NCBI GenBank assembly: GCA_013178375.1
Contig: JABLXQ010000014.1
Location: 159,851 to 223,850, forward strand
Source of the DNA: Gammaproteobacteria bacterium
GTDB taxonomy: Bacteria; Pseudomonadota; Gammaproteobacteria; Pseudomonadales; Ketobacteraceae
Direction: 5' to 3'
Length of the DNA: 64,000 nucleotides
Each line of letters opens with the position of its first letter. The stretch's first letter is position 1. The notes under the pieces were generated by a model. The model was not told the origin of the DNA and did not search any database. It saw only the letters and a program-made list of their open reading frames with translations. Below, piece after piece: positions 38,289 through 46,200 of the stretch. The position numbers and the translations under genes are program-made.

Positions 38289-38851
38289 GACGCCATTTTG
38301 TTGCGGAGATAGCTTCAGGGTTTATAGCTCCCACGTGCTATACACATTTTGTGGCAGTACGCGGTCGCTACCGATGTTCAGGGTGTGGATAGCTGTCTAG
38401 TCATTCGTTGTTAAAGTTTTGCCAGATGGGCGAATCAGGCCGATGGAGCCTTAAAGAACTCATGGACTATGTAGGTTGACGTGACATCAGATCTCCAATC
38501 CACTTTGTCGAACTTCAACAGCGGGAAGCTTTTGCACGCATCAATTCAATTATTGGACTATATGGGCTACAATTTCAAAATTAATTGAACCATTAATAGT
38601 GTGTCTGTTGGTAGGATTTAAACCACGTGCATTGCTTTCAAATTCAACCCTGTTTGACTTTTTCGCTTGAAAGCTCGGTAACTGCCAAGCCAGTCAAAAC
38701 GAATGCATCGTCAGGAACAAGTTTCTGGACCATCGGGCTGGGGTAACAAGCGCTTATTTGCGGATACGTCTTAAAACTGGCATGACAATCGAAATTGTAT
38801 ATTAGGAAAACTAGCAACATCGTTAAGTTGGGAAATTGCGGAGCTTAAGTT
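38289..38851. other. long AT-rich gap between tnpC and the TIR operon
   Basis: 563 bases with no convincing gene on either strand. It must contain the promoter of the TIR-Nmad2-MazG-UDG operon: a dyad ACAAT-CGAA-ATTGT (about 38784-38797) precedes a TATATT-like -10 about 50 bases before the first ATG. One end of the transposition unit might also lie here. A short RNA gene cannot be excluded by eye. Confidence 0.4.
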
Positions 38852-39319
38852 ATGGCAGAAACCAAGAATGTATTTATAAGCCATGTACATGCTGATGATA
38901 GCGGCTTGCAAAAATTGAAAGACTTGATGTCCAAAAAAGGCATCAATATCAGAGATTCTTCAATTCACACAGGAAAATTTAACAACGCTTCAGACCCGAA
39001 TTATATCAAGACACAGATATTGGCCCCTGCGATCAATTGGGCTGGTATTTTTATTTGTTACGTATCCCCTCAAACTAAAAACAGCGATTGGGTTAACTGG
39101 GAAATTGAATATGCAGCCAAACAAGGGAAGCGGATAGTTGGTGTTTGGGCTTACGGGGAGAGTGAGTGTGATCTTCCTTCCGCGTTGAACGAGTATGCTG
39201 ATGCAGTGGTGGGATGGAATGGCGATTCTATTATTGATGCAATCAATGGAAAGGACAGCTGGGAAAAGCCGGATGGAAGCCCCTGTGAACCAGTACCTTT
39301 GAAACGGCACCCGTGCTAA
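38852..39319 (+). CDS. TIR-like (DUF1863/ThsB-type) protein
   Basis: 155 residues, almost entirely one TIR-like domain: strand A KNVFISHVHADD (6-16), then IFICYVSPQTKNSDWVNW and the putative catalytic E84 in W80-VNW-E84 (EIEYAAKQGKRIVGVW). This fold in Thoeris ThsB proteins turns NAD+ into a cyclic ADP-ribose-type signal; other TIRs deplete NAD+. Here it opens a four-gene operon, and its stop codon overlaps the next ATG (TAATG). It is probably the sensor or trigger for the downstream nucleotide-handling genes, which is inference. Confidence 0.82.
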   Translation: MAETKNVFISHVHADDSGLQKLKDLMSKKGINIRDSSIHTGKFNNASDPNYIKTQILAPAINWAGIFICYVSPQTKNSDWVNWEIEYAAKQGKRIVGVWAYGESECDLPSALNEYADAVVGWNGDSIIDAINGKDSWEKPDGSPCEPVPLKRHPC

Positions 39320-39945
39320 TGACTTGTATATATTCATATGTCGTTCGATATGACAGTGGATTCGCGCCGAATCCGTTTTATGGCTTTTGCACGCTTGCGA
39401 CATGTAAACCAGATATTCGACGTACCGCAGTACATGGTGACTGGATCGTTGGTAGCGGAAGCAATGATCGTAGCGTGAGGCGTGGCGGTCATATTGTCTA
39501 CGCGATGAAAGTAACTGAAGTAATGACCTTTGATCAATACGCCAAAGATCTTAGATTTAAAGTGAAAATTCCCTACCGCAGAGGAAGCCGTAAGCAGAGT
39601 TGTGGTGACAACATATATTTTCGCGATGGAAATGAAGCGCAATGGCGTCAGCGTGACTCGTTTCACTCGAATAGCGATGGACAAGTTAATCCAGATCATG
39701 TTGCGCGAGATACGGGTGTTAATCGGGTGTTAGTTAGCGAAGACTTTGTATATTTTGGTGGTAGTGGGCCAAAGATTCCTGATGAACTGGTTTCTAGCGA
39801 TGGCCGTCACTTATGCAAAAAGGGTATAGGGCGTATCCGTTTTTCCGATAGTCAATTGGCCGAGCACTTTGAGAAGTGGATACGTAATTTAGGGGATATG
39901 GGATATCAAGGTCCTCCCTTTGAATGGGTAACTCTACGTGGATGA
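39319..39945 (+). CDS. Nmad2-like (nucleotide modification associated) domain protein
   Basis: 208 residues from the ATG at 39319. Recognised by YSYVVRYDSGFAPNPF, GFCTLATCKPDIRRTA, GDWIVGSGS and VYAMKVTEVMTFDQY, the hallmark blocks of nucleotide-modification-associated domain 2. The family's biochemistry is not established; it was defined from gene neighbourhoods linked to modified DNA bases or nucleotides. Four Cys and several His in the mid part may bind metal. It overlaps the next gene by eight bases. Confidence 0.75.
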   Translation: MTCIYSYVVRYDSGFAPNPFYGFCTLATCKPDIRRTAVHGDWIVGSGSNDRSVRRGGHIVYAMKVTEVMTFDQYAKDLRFKVKIPYRRGSRKQSCGDNIYFRDGNEAQWRQRDSFHSNSDGQVNPDHVARDTGVNRVLVSEDFVYFGGSGPKIPDELVSSDGRHLCKKGIGRIRFSDSQLAEHFEKWIRNLGDMGYQGPPFEWVTLRG

Positions 39946-41077
39946 ATCATCAAGGAAAAAAGGTTCGATATTGTTGTCTGATTATGCGAATGGTGTAGCG
40001 GAGACAGATGTCTTTGATCAGGAGGATATTAGTCCAATTCTGCAAGGCCTTTATGGCGAGGTGGGCGGAATCATGTCGACTGCGAAGAAACATATCCGAG
40101 AGAAATCAGCATATCCCGGATATAAGCGCGCAGCAGAGGAAGAATTTGGTGATACGCTTTGGTATCTCTCAGCATTGTGTCGAAGGTTGGGATTACCGCT
40201 TGAAGAAGTGTTTTCTGAAGCTATAAGCATAGGAGGTTTCAGAGTGCAAAGTGCCGCAAGTGACATGCTTGAGGGCGCTTTGGCAAATGTCGTGATACCA
40301 ATGTCAACCGGCACAGTTGACGATACATTGTTTGAACTCGGTCGTTCGGCAGCTTCATTGTTAGAGCCAAAGCCCGAGCGCAGGAAAATTGTCTTATTTG
40401 CAAAAAATTATCTAGATGCTTTATTCGCGGCAAAATTAGCTTTTTCCGATGTGGCCAGAGGTAACATGGACAAGGTACGTGGAGCTTTTCTTGTACCTGC
40501 ATCAGAAAGCTTGATTGATTTCGATTCAGAATTTGAGGAAGAGGAGCAGCTCCCAAGAAAATTTGCGATTCGAATCAATGAGCGCTCCAACGGAAGAAGT
40601 TATCTTCAATGGCAAGGGGTCTTTATTGGGGATCCCCTAACCGATAATATTGCTGATTTGGACGGATATCGCTTCCATGATGTTTTTCATCTAGCATATG
40701 CAGCCATTCTTCATTGGTCTCCTGTTGTTCGTGCGCTGATTAAGCACAAACGAAAAAGCAAACTCGAATATGATGAAAATCAGGATAGCGGACGAGCTGT
40801 TGTTGTTGAAGAGGGACTAACTGCCTGGCTTTTTTCAAAGGCGAAGGAACTAGATTTCTTTGAGGGTCATGAGCGTATTTCACTCGGAATTTTGAAAACT
40901 GTCAAAGAGTATGTGGCTGGCTATGAAGTGTCTCAATGCCCCATTAAACTTTGGGAGCGTGCCATACTTGATGGTTATTCGGTGTTTCGTCAACTCAAGG
41001 CTGCTCAAGGTGGATGGATTGTTGGTAATCGTGTCGAAAGAACGATTCGTTACGAGCCGCTCGAATCGAGGAATTAA
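39938..41077 (+). CDS. MazG-like pyrophosphohydrolase fused to an uncharacterised helical domain
   Basis: 379 residues from a GTG start. Residues 30-95 are MazG-like: GLYGEVGGIMSTAK (E41) and EEEFGDTLWYLSALC (E69-x-x-D72). The usual EVGE metal motif reads EVGG, so one metal-binding Glu is missing. Residues about 100-200 are unrecognised. Residues 200-360 form a second conserved-looking domain with YRFHDVFHLAYAAILHW and GRAVVVEEGLTAWLFSKAK, whose His/Asp residues suggest a metal site. MazG enzymes hydrolyse (d)NTPs to monophosphates. In this operon it might clean up or act on altered nucleotides. Confidence 0.75.
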   Translation: MDESSRKKGSILLSDYANGVAETDVFDQEDISPILQGLYGEVGGIMSTAKKHIREKSAYPGYKRAAEEEFGDTLWYLSALCRRLGLPLEEVFSEAISIGGFRVQSAASDMLEGALANVVIPMSTGTVDDTLFELGRSAASLLEPKPERRKIVLFAKNYLDALFAAKLAFSDVARGNMDKVRGAFLVPASESLIDFDSEFEEEEQLPRKFAIRINERSNGRSYLQWQGVFIGDPLTDNIADLDGYRFHDVFHLAYAAILHWSPVVRALIKHKRKSKLEYDENQDSGRAVVVEEGLTAWLFSKAKELDFFEGHERISLGILKTVKEYVAGYEVSQCPIKLWERAILDGYSVFRQLKAAQGGWIVGNRVERTIRYEPLESRN

Positions 41078-41079
41078 TT

Positions 41080-41736
41080 ATGCATCCTTTTGTACGCTCT
41101 GTTGCTGCCCTACAGTTTGAAAACTGTTTCAACCCTTATACGGATAGGTGTGAAGTTCATGATCAACGTGATGCACCTCGCATTCGCGCGTCGGCATTGT
41201 CGACTTTAATAGAAAGCGCATCGCGTGCACCAGTTGATGCCATATGGATTGGGCGCGATCTAGGTTATAGAGGTGGGCGGCGTACAGGCCTTGCTTTGAC
41301 AGACGATATTCATATTAAAAAGCACTTCAAACGTTGGGGAGTCGCTGCAAAACAACCAACAATTGGTGCAGCAGTTGCTGAGCGAACGGCGGCTGTAATC
41401 TGGAGCATGTTGGATCAAATTGATGCTAGGATATTTCTATGGAATGTCTTTCCTCTGCATCCTCATGAGTCAGGTGATCCTTTTACCAATCGCCAACATA
41501 ATTCCCGCGAACGCCAAGCTGGGGAGGCAATTCTCCAATCTCTAGTTGAACTCTTAAATCCGTCACGCATTGTTGCAATTGGTAACGACGCAGCGGCTGC
41601 AGCAGACCGCATTCTTGGTTCGACTCCGGTGATTCGTGTTCGTCACCCTAGTTATGGCGGGCAGAATCAGTTTATTCGCCAGGTTTCTGATTTGTATGGC
41701 ATCCAGAAACAAACGGAATCTTTACCATTATTCTAA
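41080..41736 (+). CDS. uracil-DNA glycosylase superfamily protein
   Basis: 218 residues, starting two bases after the MazG-like gene. Superfamily motifs are visible: IGRDLGYRGGRRTGLALTDD (motif A region, where Asp or Glu positions water), WNVFPLHPHESGDPF, and VRHPSYGGQ (motif B, with the DNA-wedging His). The second part is a Rossmann-like fold with IVAIGNDAAAAADRI. These enzymes remove damaged or deaminated bases, and this branch may act on a modified base. It closes the TIR-Nmad2-MazG-UDG operon. Confidence 0.8.
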   Translation: MHPFVRSVAALQFENCFNPYTDRCEVHDQRDAPRIRASALSTLIESASRAPVDAIWIGRDLGYRGGRRTGLALTDDIHIKKHFKRWGVAAKQPTIGAAVAERTAAVIWSMLDQIDARIFLWNVFPLHPHESGDPFTNRQHNSRERQAGEAILQSLVELLNPSRIVAIGNDAAAAADRILGSTPVIRVRHPSYGGQNQFIRQVSDLYGIQKQTESLPLF

Positions 41737-41951
41737 CGCATGGTAGTTGTTCCTTTTTAGTGCTGATATTCCGAGAAACCGATAGTCTAACGGCCACAGC
41801 GAGTGTCAACAGCAGTTGTGGTTGTTTGACTATGGGCTGGGAGCCAGTGAATTAGTTTGATGTTCAATATAAATCTTTCTAGCAAATGAAAACTATAGAG
41901 AATCCCTTGCAGGATACAGCGCTCCTTGCCCTGCCCCATTAACTGGGCCCG

Positions 41952-42539
41952 TCATTTGGGATGCGATTCGATCACAGAACTAAGACGCGAACGAAATAGT
42001 CGTGCAAAATCGATGTCATGTAATTCATCGTCTTTGAAGATAGCAAGCCTCTTTGCCAACTCGAGAGAAGCACCACCAGGTGCAGGGACTGGCAGTACTA
42101 TTGCTTTAGGATGACGTTCTACAAACATGTCATATTCTATTTCAATTCCTTCCATGCCTCCTATAAAAACCGCGGCCACCAAGTCGTCGCGCGATAGCAT
42201 GTTGTTTCGCATCAGATCAAGGCTTGCATCCTGATCACTCGCCACTGCGTCTGTAAAGATAACATTTTTAAATCGCTGATTTTCTTCTGGGAAGCGGTCG
42301 CTGAAAAAATTGCTTTGGTAGAGAATTACTGATTTAGAATAATCTAAGCCAAGATCCTCGCAGATGGTCCAAATCATAGGTGTAATCGCCGGGTGACCTC
42401 CCCAAACGATTTTATGTTGTCGCACCACTTCAATGACCAATTCTCGGACAGCACATTGTATAAGGAAAGGGTTTGCTGTTAGATGATACGTACCTCTATT
42501 AACAGCTGGGACACTTGCAGATAAAAAGATTGAGCCCAT
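41952..42539 (-). CDS. SLOG-domain protein
   Basis: 195 residues with the Rossmannoid SLOG fold: a first strand SIFLSASVP, a nucleotide-loop-like VWGGHPAITPM (45-55) and the signature AAVFIGGMEGIEIEYDMF near 120-137. SLOG domains bind nucleotide-derived ligands; in Thoeris ThsA, a C-terminal SLOG senses the signal made by the TIR partner. Here SLOG stands alone, without the SIR2 or membrane effector part. It starts directly after the stop of the TIR gene (TAAATG), so the two are coupled. Confidence 0.8.
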   Translation of the reverse strand: MGSIFLSASVPAVNRGTYHLTANPFLIQCAVRELVIEVVRQHKIVWGGHPAITPMIWTICEDLGLDYSKSVILYQSNFFSDRFPEENQRFKNVIFTDAVASDQDASLDLMRNNMLSRDDLVAAVFIGGMEGIEIEYDMFVERHPKAIVLPVPAPGGASLELAKRLAIFKDDELHDIDFARLFRSRLSSVIESHPK

Positions 42540-43685
42540 TTACTGTGTCTCCCAATCTGCAAATTGCCAACCAGCTTCCGCAGCTTTAACCCATCGCGCG
42601 GTACGAATTTGGCTGCCAAGCCAATCTAAATGACTGAGCCAATTGGGATGTAGACCGACGTGATCATAGATCACCGCTGCAGGGGTGTCGGGTGAATATG
42701 TTGCAGCATCATGAAGCGTAGAAGATGTGGGTACTCCAACGGTCGGATATGCTATTAAGTTTCTGCCATCGGGGAGCTTTATGTAGACAGCTTTATTGGG
42801 CCCAATCCCCACCACTTGACCACCAATGGACTCAACTGCATTGCGTATATTGCTAACAAGATTTACCGTGCGCACGGCTTGACTCTCGCTACGCACAGTT
42901 TCGAGTTGATGGCAAATACGTTCAACGGCCCCATCTGCCAATTTCCCCGTAGCTTTATCTACCTCGACAGGTAGTAGTTCAGCACGGCTCGCCGTTGCGG
43001 TGCGGACTGATGGCGTAGAGTCCGGCCAACCCACACGCAAGACACTAATGCCCTTCGCGAGCGCCCGTCCGAATTCCGCACTGGTCCATCGACTGTCAAA
43101 GTAACCTGGGGTATCGAGCATAACCAGTACGTCTGAATCACATAAACGATGCCAGAGCATAGCCTGAAAATCTTCCGCAGGTGCAATTCCATGCGTATCG
43201 AGAAACACATCGAAGATTCTAGATGAAAACGCGTCGAATAACTGTAGTGCGGCTTCTCGTGCTTCGGTTCGTCGATAGCTAACGAAAACCCTGCGTTGGC
43301 GTGGCAACAGACCGACACATTCGAGCAATGCTGTAGCGACGCGCCCTGCCCCGCCTTGGTTATAGGCTAGGCAGTTAAATGATCGAAGTTGGTTTGGTAT
43401 CTCGATACTCACTTGTCCAGGATCAGAAACTACCGGCAATATCGGTATGCTATTGCGAAGTAAATGATCAATATTTGCAATTGGGGCATTTGGACTACCG
43501 TAGTACACAGCCGCTGCAGATTTTTGTTGTTCGGGAGAAAAATTAGCAGGACGTATTTCCCAGCTAACTTCGTGCCTAAGGCGAAGTCCAAAGAGCTGAA
43601 TTGCATCTGAAACGAGACGTTCAAGATGGTCAATTTGTTCTTGTGTTGGTGAGCCGAGTACAGCCAGCTGGTACATTACAGGCAA
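42540..43685 (-). CDS. TIR-domain protein with N-terminal extension, paired with SLOG
   Basis: 381 residues (a second Met at codon 4, 43676, is equally possible). Residues 131-220 are a TIR domain: RRVFVSYRRTEAREAALQLF, VFLDTHGIAPAEDF, SDVLVMLDTPGYFDSRW and catalytic E204 in W200-TSA-E204. Residues 1-120 look like another alpha/beta sensor domain without a recognised name, and the C-terminal 130 residues (about 250-381) are also unassigned. A TIR abutting a SLOG gene suggests signalling or NADase immunity controlled by a nucleotide ligand. Confidence 0.82.
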   Translation of the reverse strand: MPVMYQLAVLGSPTQEQIDHLERLVSDAIQLFGLRLRHEVSWEIRPANFSPEQQKSAAAVYYGSPNAPIANIDHLLRNSIPILPVVSDPGQVSIEIPNQLRSFNCLAYNQGGAGRVATALLECVGLLPRQRRVFVSYRRTEAREAALQLFDAFSSRIFDVFLDTHGIAPAEDFQAMLWHRLCDSDVLVMLDTPGYFDSRWTSAEFGRALAKGISVLRVGWPDSTPSVRTATASRAELLPVEVDKATGKLADGAVERICHQLETVRSESQAVRTVNLVSNIRNAVESIGGQVVGIGPNKAVYIKLPDGRNLIAYPTVGVPTSSTLHDAATYSPDTPAAVIYDHVGLHPNWLSHLDWLGSQIRTARWVKAAEAGWQFADWETQ

Positions 43686-43984
43686 TGTTACTTCCTTTTC
43701 AGGTTGTGTATTGTGATCGATGCAAGATCGATTCGGTGCACTATAGCAGTATACGTATAGGTGACTGGAATAACCAACAGCTTGAGATGTATGTATTTCA
43801 GCTTTTGCGGCAACCCAGCCCGAATTATTGGAGCAAGATCATAACTTAATTCCCCTCATGTCTTCGCCGACAGAACATGTTAAACGATGACACTATTAAT
43901 TGAGTATAAGCCCTTCCAAAACCTTTCAAATCACCCTTTTGTAGCTGAAGGCGAGAGAGGATATCTTTAATGTCCTTTAGACTT
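43686..43984. other. gap within the TIR cluster
   Basis: About 300 bases between two minus-strand TIR genes. Near 43715-43732 there are two ATCGAT copies forming a dyad upstream of the 43685 start, possibly an operator. On the minus strand, from about 43985 to 43851, a 45-codon frame (RSLKDIKDILSRLQLQ to CRRRHEGN) is open but has no start codon; it may be a frameshifted tail of the gene upstream or chance. Confidence 0.35.
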
Positions 43985-44587
43985 CTATCGGCCCGCTTGC
44001 TGGGCTGCTATTTCAATCCAATTGCCAATATTGGTCCGACCATTCTGCGCGGTAAAATCGTACCGCGAACAATGAGTGGATAGCTGTATGACAGAATTAC
44101 TGTTAGGAGCCTTGAACCAAAGGTCAGCTTCTGAAACGGAAAGCGAATAATCTCCATATTTTATCCATTTTCCGTTGCTCCATTCGGCAAAATAGATACC
44201 GGTACTCGTTCTGTACAAGCCGATCTGGGCGAGGGGGTTTGCCCCTTTGGCTGCAGTAATTCCTTCTTTGTTTTTAACGCCATGTATGTCAACAGTCAGA
44301 AGTCCGTTTCGTTTGAGAACGCTTTGAACAATTTCATAGCGCACCCATCGTCGACTCCAAGTTTGCGTGCCTGCAAGCACGCAAGTAACGGAGCTTTTTT
44401 TCAGGCCTTCACGAAGGAAACGTTTCAATGATTCATCGTTTTGCCGCTTTGATGCCTCAAAGACACTGCTATCAAAGAAACCGTCGACTTGTTCGTCAGA
44501 CGGTTTGACCACCCAGCTATTTCTGACATTCCACACCCGCCACACATCGGGCTGATAGTGAAACGAAAAAAAGGCTCTGCGAGTCAC
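43985..44587 (-). CDS. ThsB-like TIR-fold protein (DUF1863)
   Basis: 200 residues, the usual ThsB length. The TIR-like part (1-125) has RAFFSFHYQPDVWRVWNVRN, DSSVFEASKRQNDESLKRFL, CVLAGTQTWSRRWVRYEIV with the putative catalytic E85, and LLTVDIHGVKN. This arrangement matches Thoeris ThsB proteins, which make a cyclic nucleotide signal when they sense phage proteins. The C-terminal 75 residues are less conserved. There is no ThsA gene in the window; the stand-alone SLOG gene downstream is the only candidate receiver. Confidence 0.83.
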   Translation of the reverse strand: MTRRAFFSFHYQPDVWRVWNVRNSWVVKPSDEQVDGFFDSSVFEASKRQNDESLKRFLREGLKKSSVTCVLAGTQTWSRRWVRYEIVQSVLKRNGLLTVDIHGVKNKEGITAAKGANPLAQIGLYRTSTGIYFAEWSNGKWIKYGDYSLSVSEADLWFKAPNSNSVIQLSTHCSRYDFTAQNGRTNIGNWIEIAAQQAGR

Positions 44588-44674
44588 TACTTAATCCTCC
44601 CACCTAGCAGCACATTGCTCGAAAAAGCGACGAATTTCGGTATTAACAACTAACAAATAGCTTTGTTAGTTGTT

Positions 44675-45274
44675 TTAACTATATTTTTTGTATTGTGGAT
44701 TCCCCTGAGAAAATTCTCGCAGAGTTGACCATTGCACTCCTTTTTCCTCTACAAAAATATCTACTTTCACGCCACCCATGTATGTGTCTTTGGTAACCTG
44801 CGGATAGATTCCGATGTACTCTTGACCTTGAAAAGACTGATCAGCGGAATCCAAAACGGGAAAAATTGCAACGCAACCTGGTTTGTGTCCGTCAAAAAAT
44901 CCAAGCTCCCATGGCATCCACTTGGATGTGGTCGCATTATCCGTAGCCAGATAGAGTAAAGATCTGCATTGCTTCATTCGTTGGCGAAGGACGCGAGCAG
45001 TATCTTTAGATACAAACCTGCGATCGAGTTTGGGATCTTCCACCCAATCTACATATACCTTTAGCGAAAAATTTTCCTCTAAAATTGTTTTGACGCCAAG
45101 AACAAGTTCTGCGTCATCTATAGAGTGACATAAAAATACATCAAAGCTCTCTTGGCTCGCGGTGGCAATAAAATCTTCTTTCAAGATACGGTCAAATGCT
45201 TTTCCTGTATTGTTTACTTTTTTTCTAGCGCGCGCCGCAGCTGCGCGTGCTTCAGCTTTCGTAAAATATGCCAT
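44675..45274 (-). CDS. TIR-domain protein
   Basis: 199 residues. After a basic N-terminal helix (1-40, EARAAAARARKKVNN), a TIR domain runs from SFDVFLCHSIDDAELV (43-58) through VYVDWVEDPKLDRRFVSK to LLYLATDNATTSKWMPWE, with the putative catalytic E123 (W119-MPW-E123), and LGFFDG after it. This resembles the second type of Thoeris TIR protein and stand-alone bacterial TIRs. It lies 87 bases upstream of the ThsB-like gene on the same strand, probably in one transcript. Confidence 0.82.
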   Translation of the reverse strand: MAYFTKAEARAAAARARKKVNNTGKAFDRILKEDFIATASQESFDVFLCHSIDDAELVLGVKTILEENFSLKVYVDWVEDPKLDRRFVSKDTARVLRQRMKQCRSLLYLATDNATTSKWMPWELGFFDGHKPGCVAIFPVLDSADQSFQGQEYIGIYPQVTKDTYMGGVKVDIFVEEKGVQWSTLREFSQGNPQYKKYS

Positions 45275-45304
45275 TTAAAAAATCCTTTGGTACTAGATCT
45301 AAGT

Positions 45305-45560
45305 TTATTTATGGAAAAACACGCTTTCTAAGAAGTGCCCGTCTTCGATGGACAAGACAGCATTGTAGACCTCGGTTCCTTCCACCGATTTGTGCCCCAG
45401 CAATGCACCGATGACTTTCAGGGGCTGCCCATGCAGAAACAAATAAATCGCAAACGAATGGTGGAAGGTGTGGGCGCTGATTTTGAATAGTGCAACTCCT
45501 GCTCGCTCTACTAAGGCACAGAACAGCCGTTGGACCTGGCGAAAATGCCCCGCCTATAAA
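45305..45560 (-). pseudogene. tyrosine recombinase C-terminal remnant
   Basis: Translated from the minus strand: RQVQRLFCALVERAGVALFK, SAHTFHHSFAIYLFLHGQP, LKVIGALLGHKSVEGTEVYN, then a tail ending at TAA 45305. This is the end of a plasmid- or ICE-type integrase: LGH and the nucleophile region EVY are present, but HTFRHS has become HTFHHS, which removes the second catalytic Arg. A stop lies just upstream of the fragment, so it is a dead remnant. Confidence 0.75.
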
Positions 45561-45573
45561 ATAACTCCGGACC

Positions 45574-45719
45574 CTAATGCAGCGCGTGGTCCGCAGCGGG
45601 CGCGGCCCGCTTGGGCGAACGCAATGGCTTACATTCTGTTCTCAACTGATGCAGCCAATGATACAGGGTTGGTTCCGCAATGCCTTCCTCTTTCGCCTCA
45701 CTGGGTACCGGGCGACTCG
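45574..45719 (-). pseudogene. transposase HTH fragment
   Basis: The minus strand reads VPSEAKEEGIAEPTLYHWL then HQLRTECKPLRSPKRA, ending at a stop at 45574. The first part matches the helix-turn-helix at the start of IS3/IS66-like transposase orfA proteins. Only about 45 codons remain between the integrase remnant and the RES gene. Confidence 0.6.
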
Positions 45720-45720
45720 T

Positions 45721-46200
45721 TCAGGTGATAAGACCTAAAAGTCGGTCATCAAAGTTAAATGCTTCAATATTTCCATACTTTAGATTTGAAAACCTTGGGT
45801 GCTCGACATTGACTAGATAATTTTTCTCCCCTGGAGTGACCGCGCTAGGTACTTCAAGGACGAGAGAGGCCTGACGTTTAACCCAGTCATCACCGACATA
45901 CTGGACAGGAGAATTAACTGTTGACGCTGACCAGTTCGATGGAAATGCGCTTTGATCAATAGACATGACATCATCTTCATTAAAAAAAACTTCTAGCCTA
46001 CTATAACTTGCCAATACAGTAGGTTTTTGAAGATGAACCAAAACCTCAAGCGTAGCCAATGAAAGAGTCGATCCTAGGTATACAACTCGAATTCCTCGGC
46101 TATTCCAACGACCTCCCCCAAGAAACGCTCCCTCGCCTGACATCATTTGGTGTGTAGTATTTGCAAATGTTGAGCTACAAACGCGCCACCCGGATTTCAT
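45721..46200 (-). CDS. RES-domain toxin
   Basis: 159 residues starting at 46200, where the start overlaps the antitoxin stop (TGATG). The RES signature is visible: WRVCSSTFANTTHQMM, GGRWNSRGIRVVYLGSTLSL, TLEVLVHLQ and later DDWVKRQASLVLEVPSAVTP, including the R/E/S residues. Characterised RES toxins degrade NAD+. Together with the upstream Xre/MbcA-type antitoxin it forms a standard toxin-antitoxin pair, here at the right end of the mobile region. Confidence 0.9.
   Translation of the reverse strand: MKSGWRVCSSTFANTTHQMMSGEGAFLGGGRWNSRGIRVVYLGSTLSLATLEVLVHLQKPTVLASYSRLEVFFNEDDVMSIDQSAFPSNWSASTVNSPVQYVGDDWVKRQASLVLEVPSAVTPGEKNYLVNVEHPRFSNLKYGNIEAFNFDDRLLGLIT

Noticed and set aside
38740..38790. 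Short stretch resembling IS66 (GNKRLFADT)
   Set aside because: Only about six residues match, without the surrounding conserved block seen in the true IS66 remnant at 31690.
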